A DNA stretch of 36,207 nucleotides from Candidatus Hydrogenedentota bacterium (lineage in GTDB: Bacteria; Hydrogenedentota; Hydrogenedentia; Hydrogenedentales; CAITNO01). Below the pieces are notes generated by a model. The model saw only the letters and a list, made by a program, of their open reading frames with translations. It had not been told where the DNA came from and made no database searches. Below, in pieces: positions 18,042-27,474 of the stretch; within the stretch, counting starts at the first letter, position 1, and the number at the start of each line of letters is the position of its first letter. Location of the stretch: NCBI GenBank assembly GCA_029776995.1, contig JAKOTZ010000026.1, positions 1-36,207 on the forward strand, read 5' to 3'. The translations under genes and the position numbers were made by a program.

Positions 18042-19865
18042 ATGAGAAGGAGTTGCATTTATCCCGTGCGAAATTTATTATTAATTTCCCATTGTGTTCT
18101 GTTGGGCACTCTACTGCTGTGGGTGCCGGTCGCCCATGCCCAGTTTGGCCAGTCGGTGAAGCCGGAAATCACTTTCACCCCGGAACAGGATATATTGTCC
18201 CCAGGGAGTACCTTTCGGGGGTGGCTGACCGTAACTTTTCCAGAACCCTGGCACGTCAATGCCCGGCATCCAAAAGATGACGCTCTTATTCCGACCACGC
18301 TGGAACTCAGCGGTGATTCTTCGCCTGTACGCATTGCCAAAGTTGTCTATCCACAACCGAAATCCTTCCGCTTTGAATTTTCGGAAGAGGAGGTATTGGT
18401 TTACGGTCCGGTTTTTTCAGTTGGAATGGTTATAGAGGCGAGCCCGGAAGCGCCGTCCGGCGCATATGCGATTCCTTTGAAACTCCGGTACCAGGCATGC
18501 AACAACACCACCTGTATGCCGCCCCGATCCGTGGATATTACCATTACCATAAACGTGGATAGTACGTCCCCTCAGTCAGAACCCCGGACGCCCCCGGATG
18601 AACTGGACTGGTCCGCAGCGGAAGATCTTTCCGGCGCGGTTCCCTCTGAAAATCAGCCCGAAGAACCTGCCCTGGGAGCAAACGCCGCACCATTCACAAA
18701 CAATCAGGAAGACGTTAAGACAAATAACACGGGCACAGAAACGAACTGGCAGGACCTCGCAAAACGCTTTACCCTGGCCGGTCGGCTGGATGGCTTCGTG
18801 GGAACCGCTTCCTTCCTCGATTTCATTGACGCCGCGGAACAGGGAAAAAGCGCCGCAACAAACAGTTTTGCCAATCGCCGGATCTGGATAGTCCTGCTGC
18901 TGATTCTGGGCGGCGGGGTGTTGCTGAACCTGACCCCCTGCGTGCTGCCCATGATTCCGATCAATCTGGCGATCATTGGCGCGGGGGCGCGGGCCGGCTC
19001 CAGACGCCAGGGCTTCCTGCTGGGTTTGGCTTACGGCGCGGGGATATCCATCGTGTATGGGCTGTTGGGGCTGGCCGTAGTGCTGGGAATCTCAACCGCC
19101 TTCGGCACCATCAACGCGACCGTCTGGTTCAACGGGCTGATCGCCGGATTGTTTTTCCTGCTGGCCCTTGCCATGTTTGACCTGATTCAGATTGATTTTT
19201 CGAGGTATCAATCCAAAATCAACCTCTCCGGCCGCGCCGGCAACATGATGGCGGCGCTGGGCATGGGGGCTGTGTCCGCGTTACTGGCGGGCGCGTGCGT
19301 GGCGCCGGTGGTCATCTATACGGTGGTTTACGCCCAGGACCTTTACAGCCAGGGCAATCGGTGGTCCCTGGTTCTGCCCTTCCTGCTGGGCGTGGGCATG
19401 GCGCTGCCGTGGCCATTTCTGGGCGCCGGCCTGAGCCTGCTGCCCAAACCGGGGAAATGGATGACCCGGGTAAAACAGGGATTCGGGGTGCTGATCCTGC
19501 TGTTTGCGTTCTATTACGCGCATCTCGGGTGGACACTGTGGCAGACCCGGACAGTCTCCAGCGGGAACACGGAAGGATGGGAAGTATCGCTGGAAGACGG
19601 TCTTCGCCGCGCTTTACAGGAAAACCGGCCGGTTATCATCGATTTCTGGGCTACCTGGTGCAAGAACTGCGCCGTCATGAATTCCCAGACGCTGAAAGAC
19701 CCGGATGTGGTGCAAAGGCTTTCAGGGTACGTCCGGATAAAATTTCAGGCGGAGGATCTGGAAGAGCCCAAGACCAGAGCCGTCACGCAGTTCTATCAGG
19801 TAAAAGGTCTGCCGACGTTTATTATTTTGAAACCCGGACAGGAAAATACTCCGGATACCCTGTGA
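18042..19865 (+). CDS. dsbD: Thiol:disulfide interchange protein DsbD
   Basis: 607 aa; N-terminal DsbD-alpha-like domain (YQACNNTTCMPPRS), CcdA-like core (NLTPCVLPMIPI ... AGACVAPVV), C-terminal thioredoxin domain (FWATWCKNCAVMN ... GLPTFIIL). Confidence 0.9.
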   Translation: MRRSCIYPVRNLLLISHCVLLGTLLLWVPVAHAQFGQSVKPEITFTPEQDILSPGSTFRGWLTVTFPEPWHVNARHPKDDALIPTTLELSGDSSPVRIAKVVYPQPKSFRFEFSEEEVLVYGPVFSVGMVIEASPEAPSGAYAIPLKLRYQACNNTTCMPPRSVDITITINVDSTSPQSEPRTPPDELDWSAAEDLSGAVPSENQPEEPALGANAAPFTNNQEDVKTNNTGTETNWQDLAKRFTLAGRLDGFVGTASFLDFIDAAEQGKSAATNSFANRRIWIVLLLILGGGVLLNLTPCVLPMIPINLAIIGAGARAGSRRQGFLLGLAYGAGISIVYGLLGLAVVLGISTAFGTINATVWFNGLIAGLFFLLALAMFDLIQIDFSRYQSKINLSGRAGNMMAALGMGAVSALLAGACVAPVVIYTVVYAQDLYSQGNRWSLVLPFLLGVGMALPWPFLGAGLSLLPKPGKWMTRVKQGFGVLILLFAFYYAHLGWTLWQTRTVSSGNTEGWEVSLEDGLRRALQENRPVIIDFWATWCKNCAVMNSQTLKDPDVVQRLSGYVRIKFQAEDLEEPKTRAVTQFYQVKGLPTFIILKPGQENTPDTL

Positions 19866-19888
19866 AAATCGTCTGGTAAGGAGGCGGG

Positions 19889-21292
19889 GTGGACAGTCTG
19901 CGCGTGATTGTTGATCATCTGCTCACTGTAGCGGGGTTCTTGCTGGCTATTACCCTGGTGCTGCGGGTGCTGGGAGAGCGCCGCCAGCCGGGGGGAACCA
20001 TGGCGTGGCTGTTGGCGATCCTGTTGATTCCTTATATTGGCGTTCCGCTGTATCTGCTGCTGGGAGGGCGGAAACTGGCCAAAAGGGCACAGCGGAAAAA
20101 TCCGTTGTATGCCGCGGAGCGCAGTGAGCTGCATCTGGTTGAGGAAACTTTTTTTCAGGGGGGCCGGCGTCTGGTGCAGGCCGGAATGCCACCACCCCGT
20201 TCCGGCAACCAGGTGGATCTGATGTTTAACGGAGAACGTGCGTTTAGTCGGCTCATGGAGGAGATTGACAACGCAAAAGAATCCATTTTTATTGAAACTT
20301 TCATTCTGGGACGGGATGAAACCGGACGGGCAATCGTGGACGCGCTGGCCGCTAAAGCCAGCAAGGGGGTACAGGTCCGAATCCTTCTAGACGGTCTGGG
20401 CTGCTTACGGTCGAAAGGACGTTTCGTCCAGCCGGTTCGTGAGGCGGAGGGGGAGGTGGCGGAGTTCCTTCCCGTACTTCCCCTCCGCAGAAAATGGTCT
20501 GCCAACCTCAGAAACCACCGCAAGATTGCCATATTTGACCACGCCTGCGCCATGGTGGGGGGAATGAATCTGGCGCGGGAGTTTATGGGGCCTACCCCCT
20601 GGCCAAACCGGTTTGTAGACGCCTGCGCTTTTGTTACCGGGCCGCTGGTGGCGGATATCGAGCAGGTTTTCGCCAGTGACTGGGAATTTGCCACGGACAC
20701 CACGGTCCCGCCTCAGGCTGCACATCCCCATGCAAGGAGATCGGACCTGGCCGTATCCACCCTGCAGCTCGCCGCCAGCGGACCGGACGTCCCGGAAGAC
20801 ACGTTCCATGACGCCCTGCTGTCTGCCATTATGGATGCCCGTGAACGCGTCTGGATCGTCACGCCGTATTTTGTTCCGGATGATGCCGTATTAAAACTGC
20901 TGGCCCTCAAAGCGCGGTCCGGAAAAGACGTGCGCCTCATCGTTCCCTGGCGGTCCAATCACCGCCTGACGGATTACGCGAGAGGACCTGCCCTGCGCCA
21001 GCTTATTGCCGCCGGAGCCCGCGTCTACGTGTATCCCCATGGAATGGTTCACGCAAAAATTATGATCTTTGACCATCTGCTGGCCATCACCGGAACTCCC
21101 AACCTGGACATGCGCAGTCTGTATTTCAATTACGAAGTGGCGCTGTTCCATTACACCCGGGGAGATATTGAACAGATTGACAGTTGGATAACCTGGCTGT
21201 CAGGCCAGTCGCTCCGCGTGACCGGAGCGCGCGTGGAAAAAATCCGTTACTGGGTGGAAAATCTTTGTCAGCTGCTTTCGCCCCTCCTGTAG
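19889..21292 (+). CDS. cls: Cardiolipin synthase (phospholipase D family)
   Basis: GTG start after AAGGAGG; two N-terminal TM helices; two HKD motifs (HRKIAIFDHACAMVGGMN and HAKIMIFDHLLAITGTPNLDMRS). Confidence 0.9.
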   Translation: MDSLRVIVDHLLTVAGFLLAITLVLRVLGERRQPGGTMAWLLAILLIPYIGVPLYLLLGGRKLAKRAQRKNPLYAAERSELHLVEETFFQGGRRLVQAGMPPPRSGNQVDLMFNGERAFSRLMEEIDNAKESIFIETFILGRDETGRAIVDALAAKASKGVQVRILLDGLGCLRSKGRFVQPVREAEGEVAEFLPVLPLRRKWSANLRNHRKIAIFDHACAMVGGMNLAREFMGPTPWPNRFVDACAFVTGPLVADIEQVFASDWEFATDTTVPPQAAHPHARRSDLAVSTLQLAASGPDVPEDTFHDALLSAIMDARERVWIVTPYFVPDDAVLKLLALKARSGKDVRLIVPWRSNHRLTDYARGPALRQLIAAGARVYVYPHGMVHAKIMIFDHLLAITGTPNLDMRSLYFNYEVALFHYTRGDIEQIDSWITWLSGQSLRVTGARVEKIRYWVENLCQLLSPLL

Positions 21293-21303
21293 AGGGCAAC
21301 CCG

Positions 21304-21729
21304 TCAGCGTATCCGGTTGATAGGTATTCCTTCTTTGGCATAGATGCCCTTGCCGGCAATCACCAGGTCTGTCTGGTACGTTTTCCCTCTGAAGTTGGTG
21401 CCGACGATCAATTTATTTCCTTCCACCCGCCACGTGCCGGACAGCATGTTTGTCCCTGCGAGCTGCTTGACCAGCGGATTTCCGCTCCAGGCTACAGCCT
21501 CTCCACCGGGTTTGAGGGTTACTTGGACCCGTATGCCCCGTTGCGGTTCAATTTCCCATACGGAATTTTCAAGGCTTCGCGCGTCAAGCTCCGGGGGAAG
21601 GTTGGGTATTTCAACCTTTTTCGGACTTCCTCCAATAAGGCCGGTTATCCGGGCTATGTTCACAAAAACCGGTAAAAGAAAAATGACAGCCAAAACGACA
21701 GCGACGGCGATAATGACTTTTTTATCCAT
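21304..21729 (-). CDS. Small membrane-anchored protein of unknown function
   Basis: 141 aa; N-terminal TM (VIIAVAVVLAVIFLLPVFV) then a beta-rich soluble domain (SVWEIEPQRGIRVQVTLKPGGEAV...LSGTWRVEGNKLIVG). Confidence 0.6.
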   Translation of the reverse strand: MDKKVIIAVAVVLAVIFLLPVFVNIARITGLIGGSPKKVEIPNLPPELDARSLENSVWEIEPQRGIRVQVTLKPGGEAVAWSGNPLVKQLAGTNMLSGTWRVEGNKLIVGTNFRGKTYQTDLVIAGKGIYAKEGIPINRIR

Positions 21730-21790
21730 GAATACAGTTGCTCCATTGCCTATCGGCTTGGAATCCTATCATATAATGCCCTGTTCCACA

Positions 21791-23305
21791 TCAGGACACC
21801 AGGTCCATCGAGTGCGCTGTATCCTCGCCGCAGGATAATTTTCCTTCACTGCGGGCTACCACCGCGCAACCTGCCACGTCGCCCGTAATATTCACGACCG
21901 TTCTGCACATATCCAGCAGGCGGTCCACGCCGATAATCAGCCCAATAACCTCGGGACCAAGTCCGAGCAAACCAAGGGTAACCGGCATCAGGGCAATGCT
22001 TCCCCCTGGGATCCCCGCCGTACCGATCGACACCAGCACGGCGCCGGCAAATACGAAGATCTGCTGGCTCAGCGTGGATTCCAGTCCATTGGCAAACGCC
22101 AGAAACATCACGGCCACCGCCTGATATAAAGCCGTCCCGTCCATATTGACTGTCGCGCCAACCGGAAGCATGAACTCACACACGCTCCGGTCAACGCCAA
22201 GCCGCCGGTTCGCGCAGTGAATCGTCAATGGGAGGGTGGCAGAACTGGATGAAATGCCGAAGCCCAGGCTCAGGGCGGGAGACATGGCCCTGAAAAAACG
22301 GACCGGAGATATTCTTCCCATAAGAGGCACAATAACGCAAGCCAAAATGAAGAAATGAATGACCAGCCCTGACAGCACCGTAAACACGTAATACGCCAGG
22401 GTCTGCAGGTAGGCGCCTCCAAATTCTCCGGTTGCTTTGGCCATGAGCGTGAACACGGCCATCGGCGCCAGTTTCATGAACCACAGGATCATCCGGACCA
22501 AGGCGTCATCCAGGGACTGAACGACATCCAGTAACGGTGTGCCCTTCGGCCCCAACGACCCTATTGCTGCTCCCAACAATAGTGCAAAAAGGATGATGGT
22601 CAGCGGATTGATGCCGTCCAAAAAAGGCGATTTAATCAGCGCGGGAATCACTTCTTTCTGAAGACGCTGACCATACGTACCCTGTGTCTGGCTCGCGGCG
22701 GCTGCCTTATCACCTGGGGCTCCACTGTCTTCCGACTCAGGGGCGGGATTGCTCACCGTAATGCTCTCGGCCAGCTTTTTTCCGGGGTGCATCACATTTA
22801 CGCACAACAGCCCGATAAACACGGCAATGACCGTTGTCATCAGGTAGAACGCCACAGTCTTAAACCCCAATCTTCCCAGCGCGACCGGATCCCCAAGACT
22901 CGCTACGCCCCGGGTAATCGAAATGAGAATCAGCACAGGCACCACCATCACCAGCAGCCGAAGAAAAACTACCCCGTACAGATTGAGCCAATCCGCTAAA
23001 AAACGTCCGAATACACTTTTACCTGTTACCCCGCCGACTGCGATGCCACATCCCATCGCAATCAGAATGGCGGTCCCCAATGAGAAATAACGGGGAATCA
23101 GAAACAGCAGGACAACATGTGCCAGCCATGCCATTGCCCACAACAGCAACAGCATCCCCACGGGCACAGTCGCATCCAGCAGTCCCGCGCATACCGCCAA
23201 CACTGCTGAAAGCAAGCCATATATCACCAGGATGAAACCTGTGGTCCGGAAGGAAAGTTTCCCCCCTTCGCGTTTCCCGCTGTTTGCAATGATTTCACTC
23301 TGCAC
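21791..23305 (-). CDS. Dicarboxylate/amino acid:cation symporter (DAACS family)
   Basis: 504 aa; SLGFGISSSSATLPLTIHCA (serine-rich re-entrant loop), LPVGATVNMDGTALYQAVAVMFLA, GIPGGSIALMPVTL, GVDRLLDMCRTVVNITGD. Confidence 0.93.
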   Translation of the reverse strand: MQSEIIANSGKREGGKLSFRTTGFILVIYGLLSAVLAVCAGLLDATVPVGMLLLLWAMAWLAHVVLLFLIPRYFSLGTAILIAMGCGIAVGGVTGKSVFGRFLADWLNLYGVVFLRLLVMVVPVLILISITRGVASLGDPVALGRLGFKTVAFYLMTTVIAVFIGLLCVNVMHPGKKLAESITVSNPAPESEDSGAPGDKAAAASQTQGTYGQRLQKEVIPALIKSPFLDGINPLTIILFALLLGAAIGSLGPKGTPLLDVVQSLDDALVRMILWFMKLAPMAVFTLMAKATGEFGGAYLQTLAYYVFTVLSGLVIHFFILACVIVPLMGRISPVRFFRAMSPALSLGFGISSSSATLPLTIHCANRRLGVDRSVCEFMLPVGATVNMDGTALYQAVAVMFLAFANGLESTLSQQIFVFAGAVLVSIGTAGIPGGSIALMPVTLGLLGLGPEVIGLIIGVDRLLDMCRTVVNITGDVAGCAVVARSEGKLSCGEDTAHSMDLVS

Positions 23306-23353
23306 GGTGGATCATCCGAAATTACAGTGTTACCGGAAATCGATTCAGCGCCT

Positions 23354-25492
23354 CTACCATTTAATGGAAAAAGCGATTTCTCTGGCCTGGTGCGGGTATT
23401 CCAGCAGAAGCGTTCCGGATTCGGCATCCCATTCGTGACGGTACTCACTGTCACAATCGACCTGCCGTGGAGCATTCGGCAACAGCACCCGCGTCCGCCC
23501 GATGGTATTGACCGGCCCGCGACTGGTAAATGAAAGTTCTTTATCCTTAAGCTGGATATTCCGCGCGCGGCCCGCAGAAACTGTTACGGTCGCGTGCTGA
23601 CCTTTTCGCGCGGGCCAGTCCAGGTCGTAAAGCAGGGAACGCTGGTTCGGGGACACCCGTTTTTCTGTTATAACCGGAAGCGCGGGGTCAAAAACATCAA
23701 TAAAGCGCCCCCGCAATACGCGCGGCGCGTCGCTGGTACTTTCATCCATGACGGCTGTAACGATCCAGGGTCCCCTGCGGATTTCAAAATAGTTTTTCCC
23801 GGCTATAGGACTGTCTCTCCGTTTTTCGAGCATCCGGTTGACCTCCCGCAACAACACATCGGCCCCTGTAGCAGTCCGGGCCAGGCGGCGCGGACGCTCC
23901 TCCCACCACCGCACCCATCCTTTACCGACGGACTGCGGCTCATTGCGCGCGCTGATGTCCAGCCCCAGTGTCTCTGACAGGTGGTCCAACGGGGTGCGCT
24001 GATTCTTTCCCTCATCATTCCACCATTCGCGGACGTGGTTATACGGATCGCTTCCGTCATCAACGATCAACAGGCTCCCGCCCTGACGCACCCAGTCTGC
24101 CAGAATCCTGTGATAACTTTCCTTCAGCGGTTTCTGGCCTTCGTACGTCAAAATAATCAGGCGGGTTTCTTCCGGCACACCGGTCCGGTCCAGATTCTCA
24201 AGCTGAATAATATCCGGAAGAACGCCCGATTTGATCAGGGGCATAGCCAACCCATAGAAGGAACTCAGGGCGCGGTCACTGGGATGAGGAGCCGCCCGCT
24301 GAAACATCATGGTATCGGAAACAATCACGGCGATTCCCCGATCGCCCAGATCAGCCACCGGAGGTTCCATCCCCATGTGATTCAGCGCGTCTATGACCGC
24401 CAGCAACTGGGTAGCGTATTCCGGTGAAATGCCTACCCGCGGCGCGTCCTTATCCAGCGACGCGGGATACTGGCCCTCAAAAATGCGGTTGGGCCACGGC
24501 ATAACCTCAAACCGGGTGGCTTCCGGGTGCAGCAGAGACGCCACAACCGTGCATTCGTAATTCACCTTGTAGTCCGCCCACGTGCGGTCCGGATTATCCT
24601 CAACAGGATCTGCCAGCAGCCATACCTTCCTGCCGGCCGGACGCGCCATGGACAGCATCTGGGCGTATTCCAGCAACCCCGCTTCAAAGGTGCGCTCTTT
24701 GGCCACGTTGCGAAAAACGTTTGGCGTTCGCGCGGTGCCCGTCCAAACCTGGGCGATGTACCCGTCAGCTTCCTCAAGATCCAGCAGATGGGATTCCGGG
24801 CTGACAATACCCCAGTGCGCGTAATTGATCAGGCTGTGCGTAGGCACGTGGCACTCAATTTTAATTCCTTTTTCCGCGGCGCGGCTTTTGATATGGCGGA
24901 AAACATCCCGCAGCGCCCTGAAATACAGTTCATACTTCAGTTTGCTGGCGCGGTACTGGGCATCAACCGAAGAATCCGGCGCCTGCCAGGGCTCGCCGTA
25001 AAAATCCTGCCAGCAGCGTTTAAACCCCTCACTCCAGCCGGCCCGAGCCCAGAACTCCGGTTCTTCCAGGTAGATGCCGCAGACTCCGGCATCGATTGCC
25101 GGATCAACCACTTTTTTGATGTAGTCCACATAAGCCGGAGTCGGCACGTTATAGCCGACCGTTTTGCTGTTTCCATGCATCAGCAGTTCACCTGATTTCA
25201 CCGTCTGAATTTCGTCTTTTTTCAGCCCGTCAGGTGTCAGATAGTAATCTTCATATCCGCCCCAGGATATCCCCGTCATCATGCTGACGGCATAGCCCTG
25301 TTTTCGCCAGGATTCCGCCCGTTCCGCAAAATCTTTCCTGGTGCCATACACGATAACCATGTCAGAGGCTATATCTATGGACGGGCGCCAGCCCGACGGC
25401 GTTTGAAAATTGGTCAGGTCAGCGCAGTTAACTTCCGCAAGCGCCAGGGCTATCACCAGACCGGTCAGCATAAAGCGATCCTTTCTCTGCAT
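23354..25492 (-). CDS. Putative secreted glycoside hydrolase-like protein (TIM-barrel-like plus GATase1-like region)
   Basis: 712 aa; N-terminal signal peptide; GVCGIYLEEPEFWARAGWSEGFKRCW, KGIKIECHVPTHSLINYAHWG, TRFEVMPWPNRIFEGQYP; GATase1-like segment (RLIILTYEGQKPLKESYHRILADWVRQGGSLLIVDDG); C-terminal beta-domain. Confidence 0.5.
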   Translation of the reverse strand: MQRKDRFMLTGLVIALALAEVNCADLTNFQTPSGWRPSIDIASDMVIVYGTRKDFAERAESWRKQGYAVSMMTGISWGGYEDYYLTPDGLKKDEIQTVKSGELLMHGNSKTVGYNVPTPAYVDYIKKVVDPAIDAGVCGIYLEEPEFWARAGWSEGFKRCWQDFYGEPWQAPDSSVDAQYRASKLKYELYFRALRDVFRHIKSRAAEKGIKIECHVPTHSLINYAHWGIVSPESHLLDLEEADGYIAQVWTGTARTPNVFRNVAKERTFEAGLLEYAQMLSMARPAGRKVWLLADPVEDNPDRTWADYKVNYECTVVASLLHPEATRFEVMPWPNRIFEGQYPASLDKDAPRVGISPEYATQLLAVIDALNHMGMEPPVADLGDRGIAVIVSDTMMFQRAAPHPSDRALSSFYGLAMPLIKSGVLPDIIQLENLDRTGVPEETRLIILTYEGQKPLKESYHRILADWVRQGGSLLIVDDGSDPYNHVREWWNDEGKNQRTPLDHLSETLGLDISARNEPQSVGKGWVRWWEERPRRLARTATGADVLLREVNRMLEKRRDSPIAGKNYFEIRRGPWIVTAVMDESTSDAPRVLRGRFIDVFDPALPVITEKRVSPNQRSLLYDLDWPARKGQHATVTVSAGRARNIQLKDKELSFTSRGPVNTIGRTRVLLPNAPRQVDCDSEYRHEWDAESGTLLLEYPHQAREIAFSIKW

Positions 25493-25538
25493 GTATTAAC
25501 CGTCTTGCAAATGCAAGAGGTGCTACCAATAGCATGAA

Positions 25539-27314
25539 CTAAACTGCGCGAGGAGGGCAACAAGATTCTCCGGAATATTCCAGCATCACAGCACGTCCGC
25601 ATCCTCTCACACTGTTGAAAACCATAAGTTCGTCCGCCTGATATAACTCCTCCACCGTGATGCTGCGTTCATGAAGAAACCCGGACGTCAACAGTCGTTC
25701 ACGCATAATACCGGGCAACAGGCCGTCTTCCACCGGCGGGGTATACCACCTGGTTCCAAAACGGACTGCGATATTGGCGCGGGTGGTTTCAGTAATATGC
25801 CCCCGGGAATTCCAAAGCACCGCGTCATGCGTCCCCTCCGGAACATGCTCCAGCGCTTTCCGATAAGTGTCTCTGCATGTGGTTTTATGAAAAAGGTATC
25901 GGTCTTCTGACTCCTCTACGGGGGCCTTCGCCAACGCCAACATTACCCTGCTGGGCCATGGAACCCATTCCTGAACTTCCCAGGAAACGGTTCCTTCAGG
26001 AGTATAAACCAGCCGGACCCTGGCTGGCGGATGTCCTTCCAGCGCTTTTTTAAGACGTCGGCAAAGCGAATCCTCCTCAACCTCCGGAAAACCGAAGTAC
26101 ACGGCAGATGCCCTCAATCTCCGAAGGTGCATCGCCAGAAAAGGAAAATACCTTCCATTCCATCGCATGGTCTCCAGCAGCGAAAATTTCTTCGGAGAAA
26201 CGGTAAGTACCCGTATTTTCAGGCTGCATTCTTGGTATTCACCATCGGCCACCGCGTCCCACGTAACCCCGCTTCCCACGTGATAGGTGGCTTCCCCGGA
26301 GATTGGATTCAGTGTCAGCGTCCGGATGGGAACACTGAATACCGCCTGACGCCCCGGCCCGATTCGCCCCAAAGCGCCGCAATATACTCCACGCGGCCCC
26401 TGCTCCAGTTCCCGGATGATTTCCATGGCCCGGATTTTAGGGGCACCCGTTACCGAACCGCACGGAAACAGTGCGTTAAGTAATTTCCAGGTGGGGGTAT
26501 CGCCGATATCGGCGGTTACAGTGCTGGTCATCTGCCAAAGTGTCTGATACCGCTCCACGGAAAACAGCTCCGGCACTTCAACGGTCCCTGTCGCGGCCAC
26601 CCGGCCCAGATCATTGCGGACCAGATCAACGATCATCAGATTTTCCGCCCGCTCCTTTTCAGAAGCCCGTAAAAACTCCGCCATACGCGTGTCTTCAGCC
26701 AGCCACCGCCCGCGGGGCGCCGTGCCTTTCATGGGCCGGCAGGTCACCCGCGCGCCATCCCGGCTGAAAAACAGCTCCGGCGAGAGGCTGGCAATATGCA
26801 AAAACGGCGTCCGGATATAGCAGCGGTAATCAGAAACCTGATATTCCGCGACACGGAAAAATAATTCCCTGAAATCATCCGTTGACATCTCCGCCCGAAA
26901 CGGAAAGGTGAGATTGACCTGATAGATATCGCCCTGGCCGATGTACTCGCGCGCCAGATTAAACCGCAATTCATATTCTGCCTGAGATAAAACCGGCCGC
27001 CAATCGTGACAGCAGGGAATATCTTTGCTGTCTTCCACATTCACCGCCGCAGGCGGCGTATCGTACACGGCAAACCACATCAGTGGAATGCTTTCCGGTG
27101 CCGGATGGGTCTGCATTGCCGGGTCAAACGCGCCGGCGGCTTCGTACAGCAGAAAACCGACTGCCGTGCATCCTGCTTCCGCGGCTGCCTCCACTTCGCG
27201 CAGTCCCGTTTTGACCTGCCCCGGTGAAAATGCCGAGATGATGCGGCTGGGTTCCGCGAAGTACTCCGTATGGTGCCGATACAACCAGTAAATTTCGTGC
27301 TCTGGGAAAGACAA
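25539..27314 (-). CDS. pabBC: Bifunctional aminodeoxychorismate synthase component I / aminodeoxychorismate lyase (PabB-PabC fusion)
   Basis: 591 aa; TTG start with AGGAGG upstream. PabB: CRPMKGTAPRG, ENLMIVDLVRNDLGRV, FPCGSVTGAPKIRAMEII. PabC-like class IV aminotransferase: LLETMRWNGRYFPFLAMHLRRL, YLFHKTTCRDTYRKAL, NSRGHITETTRANIAV. Confidence 0.9.
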   Translation of the reverse strand: MSFPEHEIYWLYRHHTEYFAEPSRIISAFSPGQVKTGLREVEAAAEAGCTAVGFLLYEAAGAFDPAMQTHPAPESIPLMWFAVYDTPPAAVNVEDSKDIPCCHDWRPVLSQAEYELRFNLAREYIGQGDIYQVNLTFPFRAEMSTDDFRELFFRVAEYQVSDYRCYIRTPFLHIASLSPELFFSRDGARVTCRPMKGTAPRGRWLAEDTRMAEFLRASEKERAENLMIVDLVRNDLGRVAATGTVEVPELFSVERYQTLWQMTSTVTADIGDTPTWKLLNALFPCGSVTGAPKIRAMEIIRELEQGPRGVYCGALGRIGPGRQAVFSVPIRTLTLNPISGEATYHVGSGVTWDAVADGEYQECSLKIRVLTVSPKKFSLLETMRWNGRYFPFLAMHLRRLRASAVYFGFPEVEEDSLCRRLKKALEGHPPARVRLVYTPEGTVSWEVQEWVPWPSRVMLALAKAPVEESEDRYLFHKTTCRDTYRKALEHVPEGTHDAVLWNSRGHITETTRANIAVRFGTRWYTPPVEDGLLPGIMRERLLTSGFLHERSITVEELYQADELMVFNSVRGCGRAVMLEYSGESCCPPRAV

Positions 27315-27474
27315 CTATACCTCCTTCAGGTGTTCGTGGAACAGCTGATGGTCATTACCGGGGGTTGCAACCATTTTACTGAAACTGGTACGATTTTCAG
27401 GCGCAGCGGTTCAAGTCCTTGCCGTGCCGGAAGCGACCGGGCAACCGTATCATCAACCCTTGGAAAGGTCTTCC

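Noticed and set aside
27408-27418. GGTTCAAGTCC resembling a tRNA T-loop upstream of aspS
   Set aside because: Flanking bases do not form a proper 5-bp T stem and no acceptor, D or anticodon arms could be assembled.
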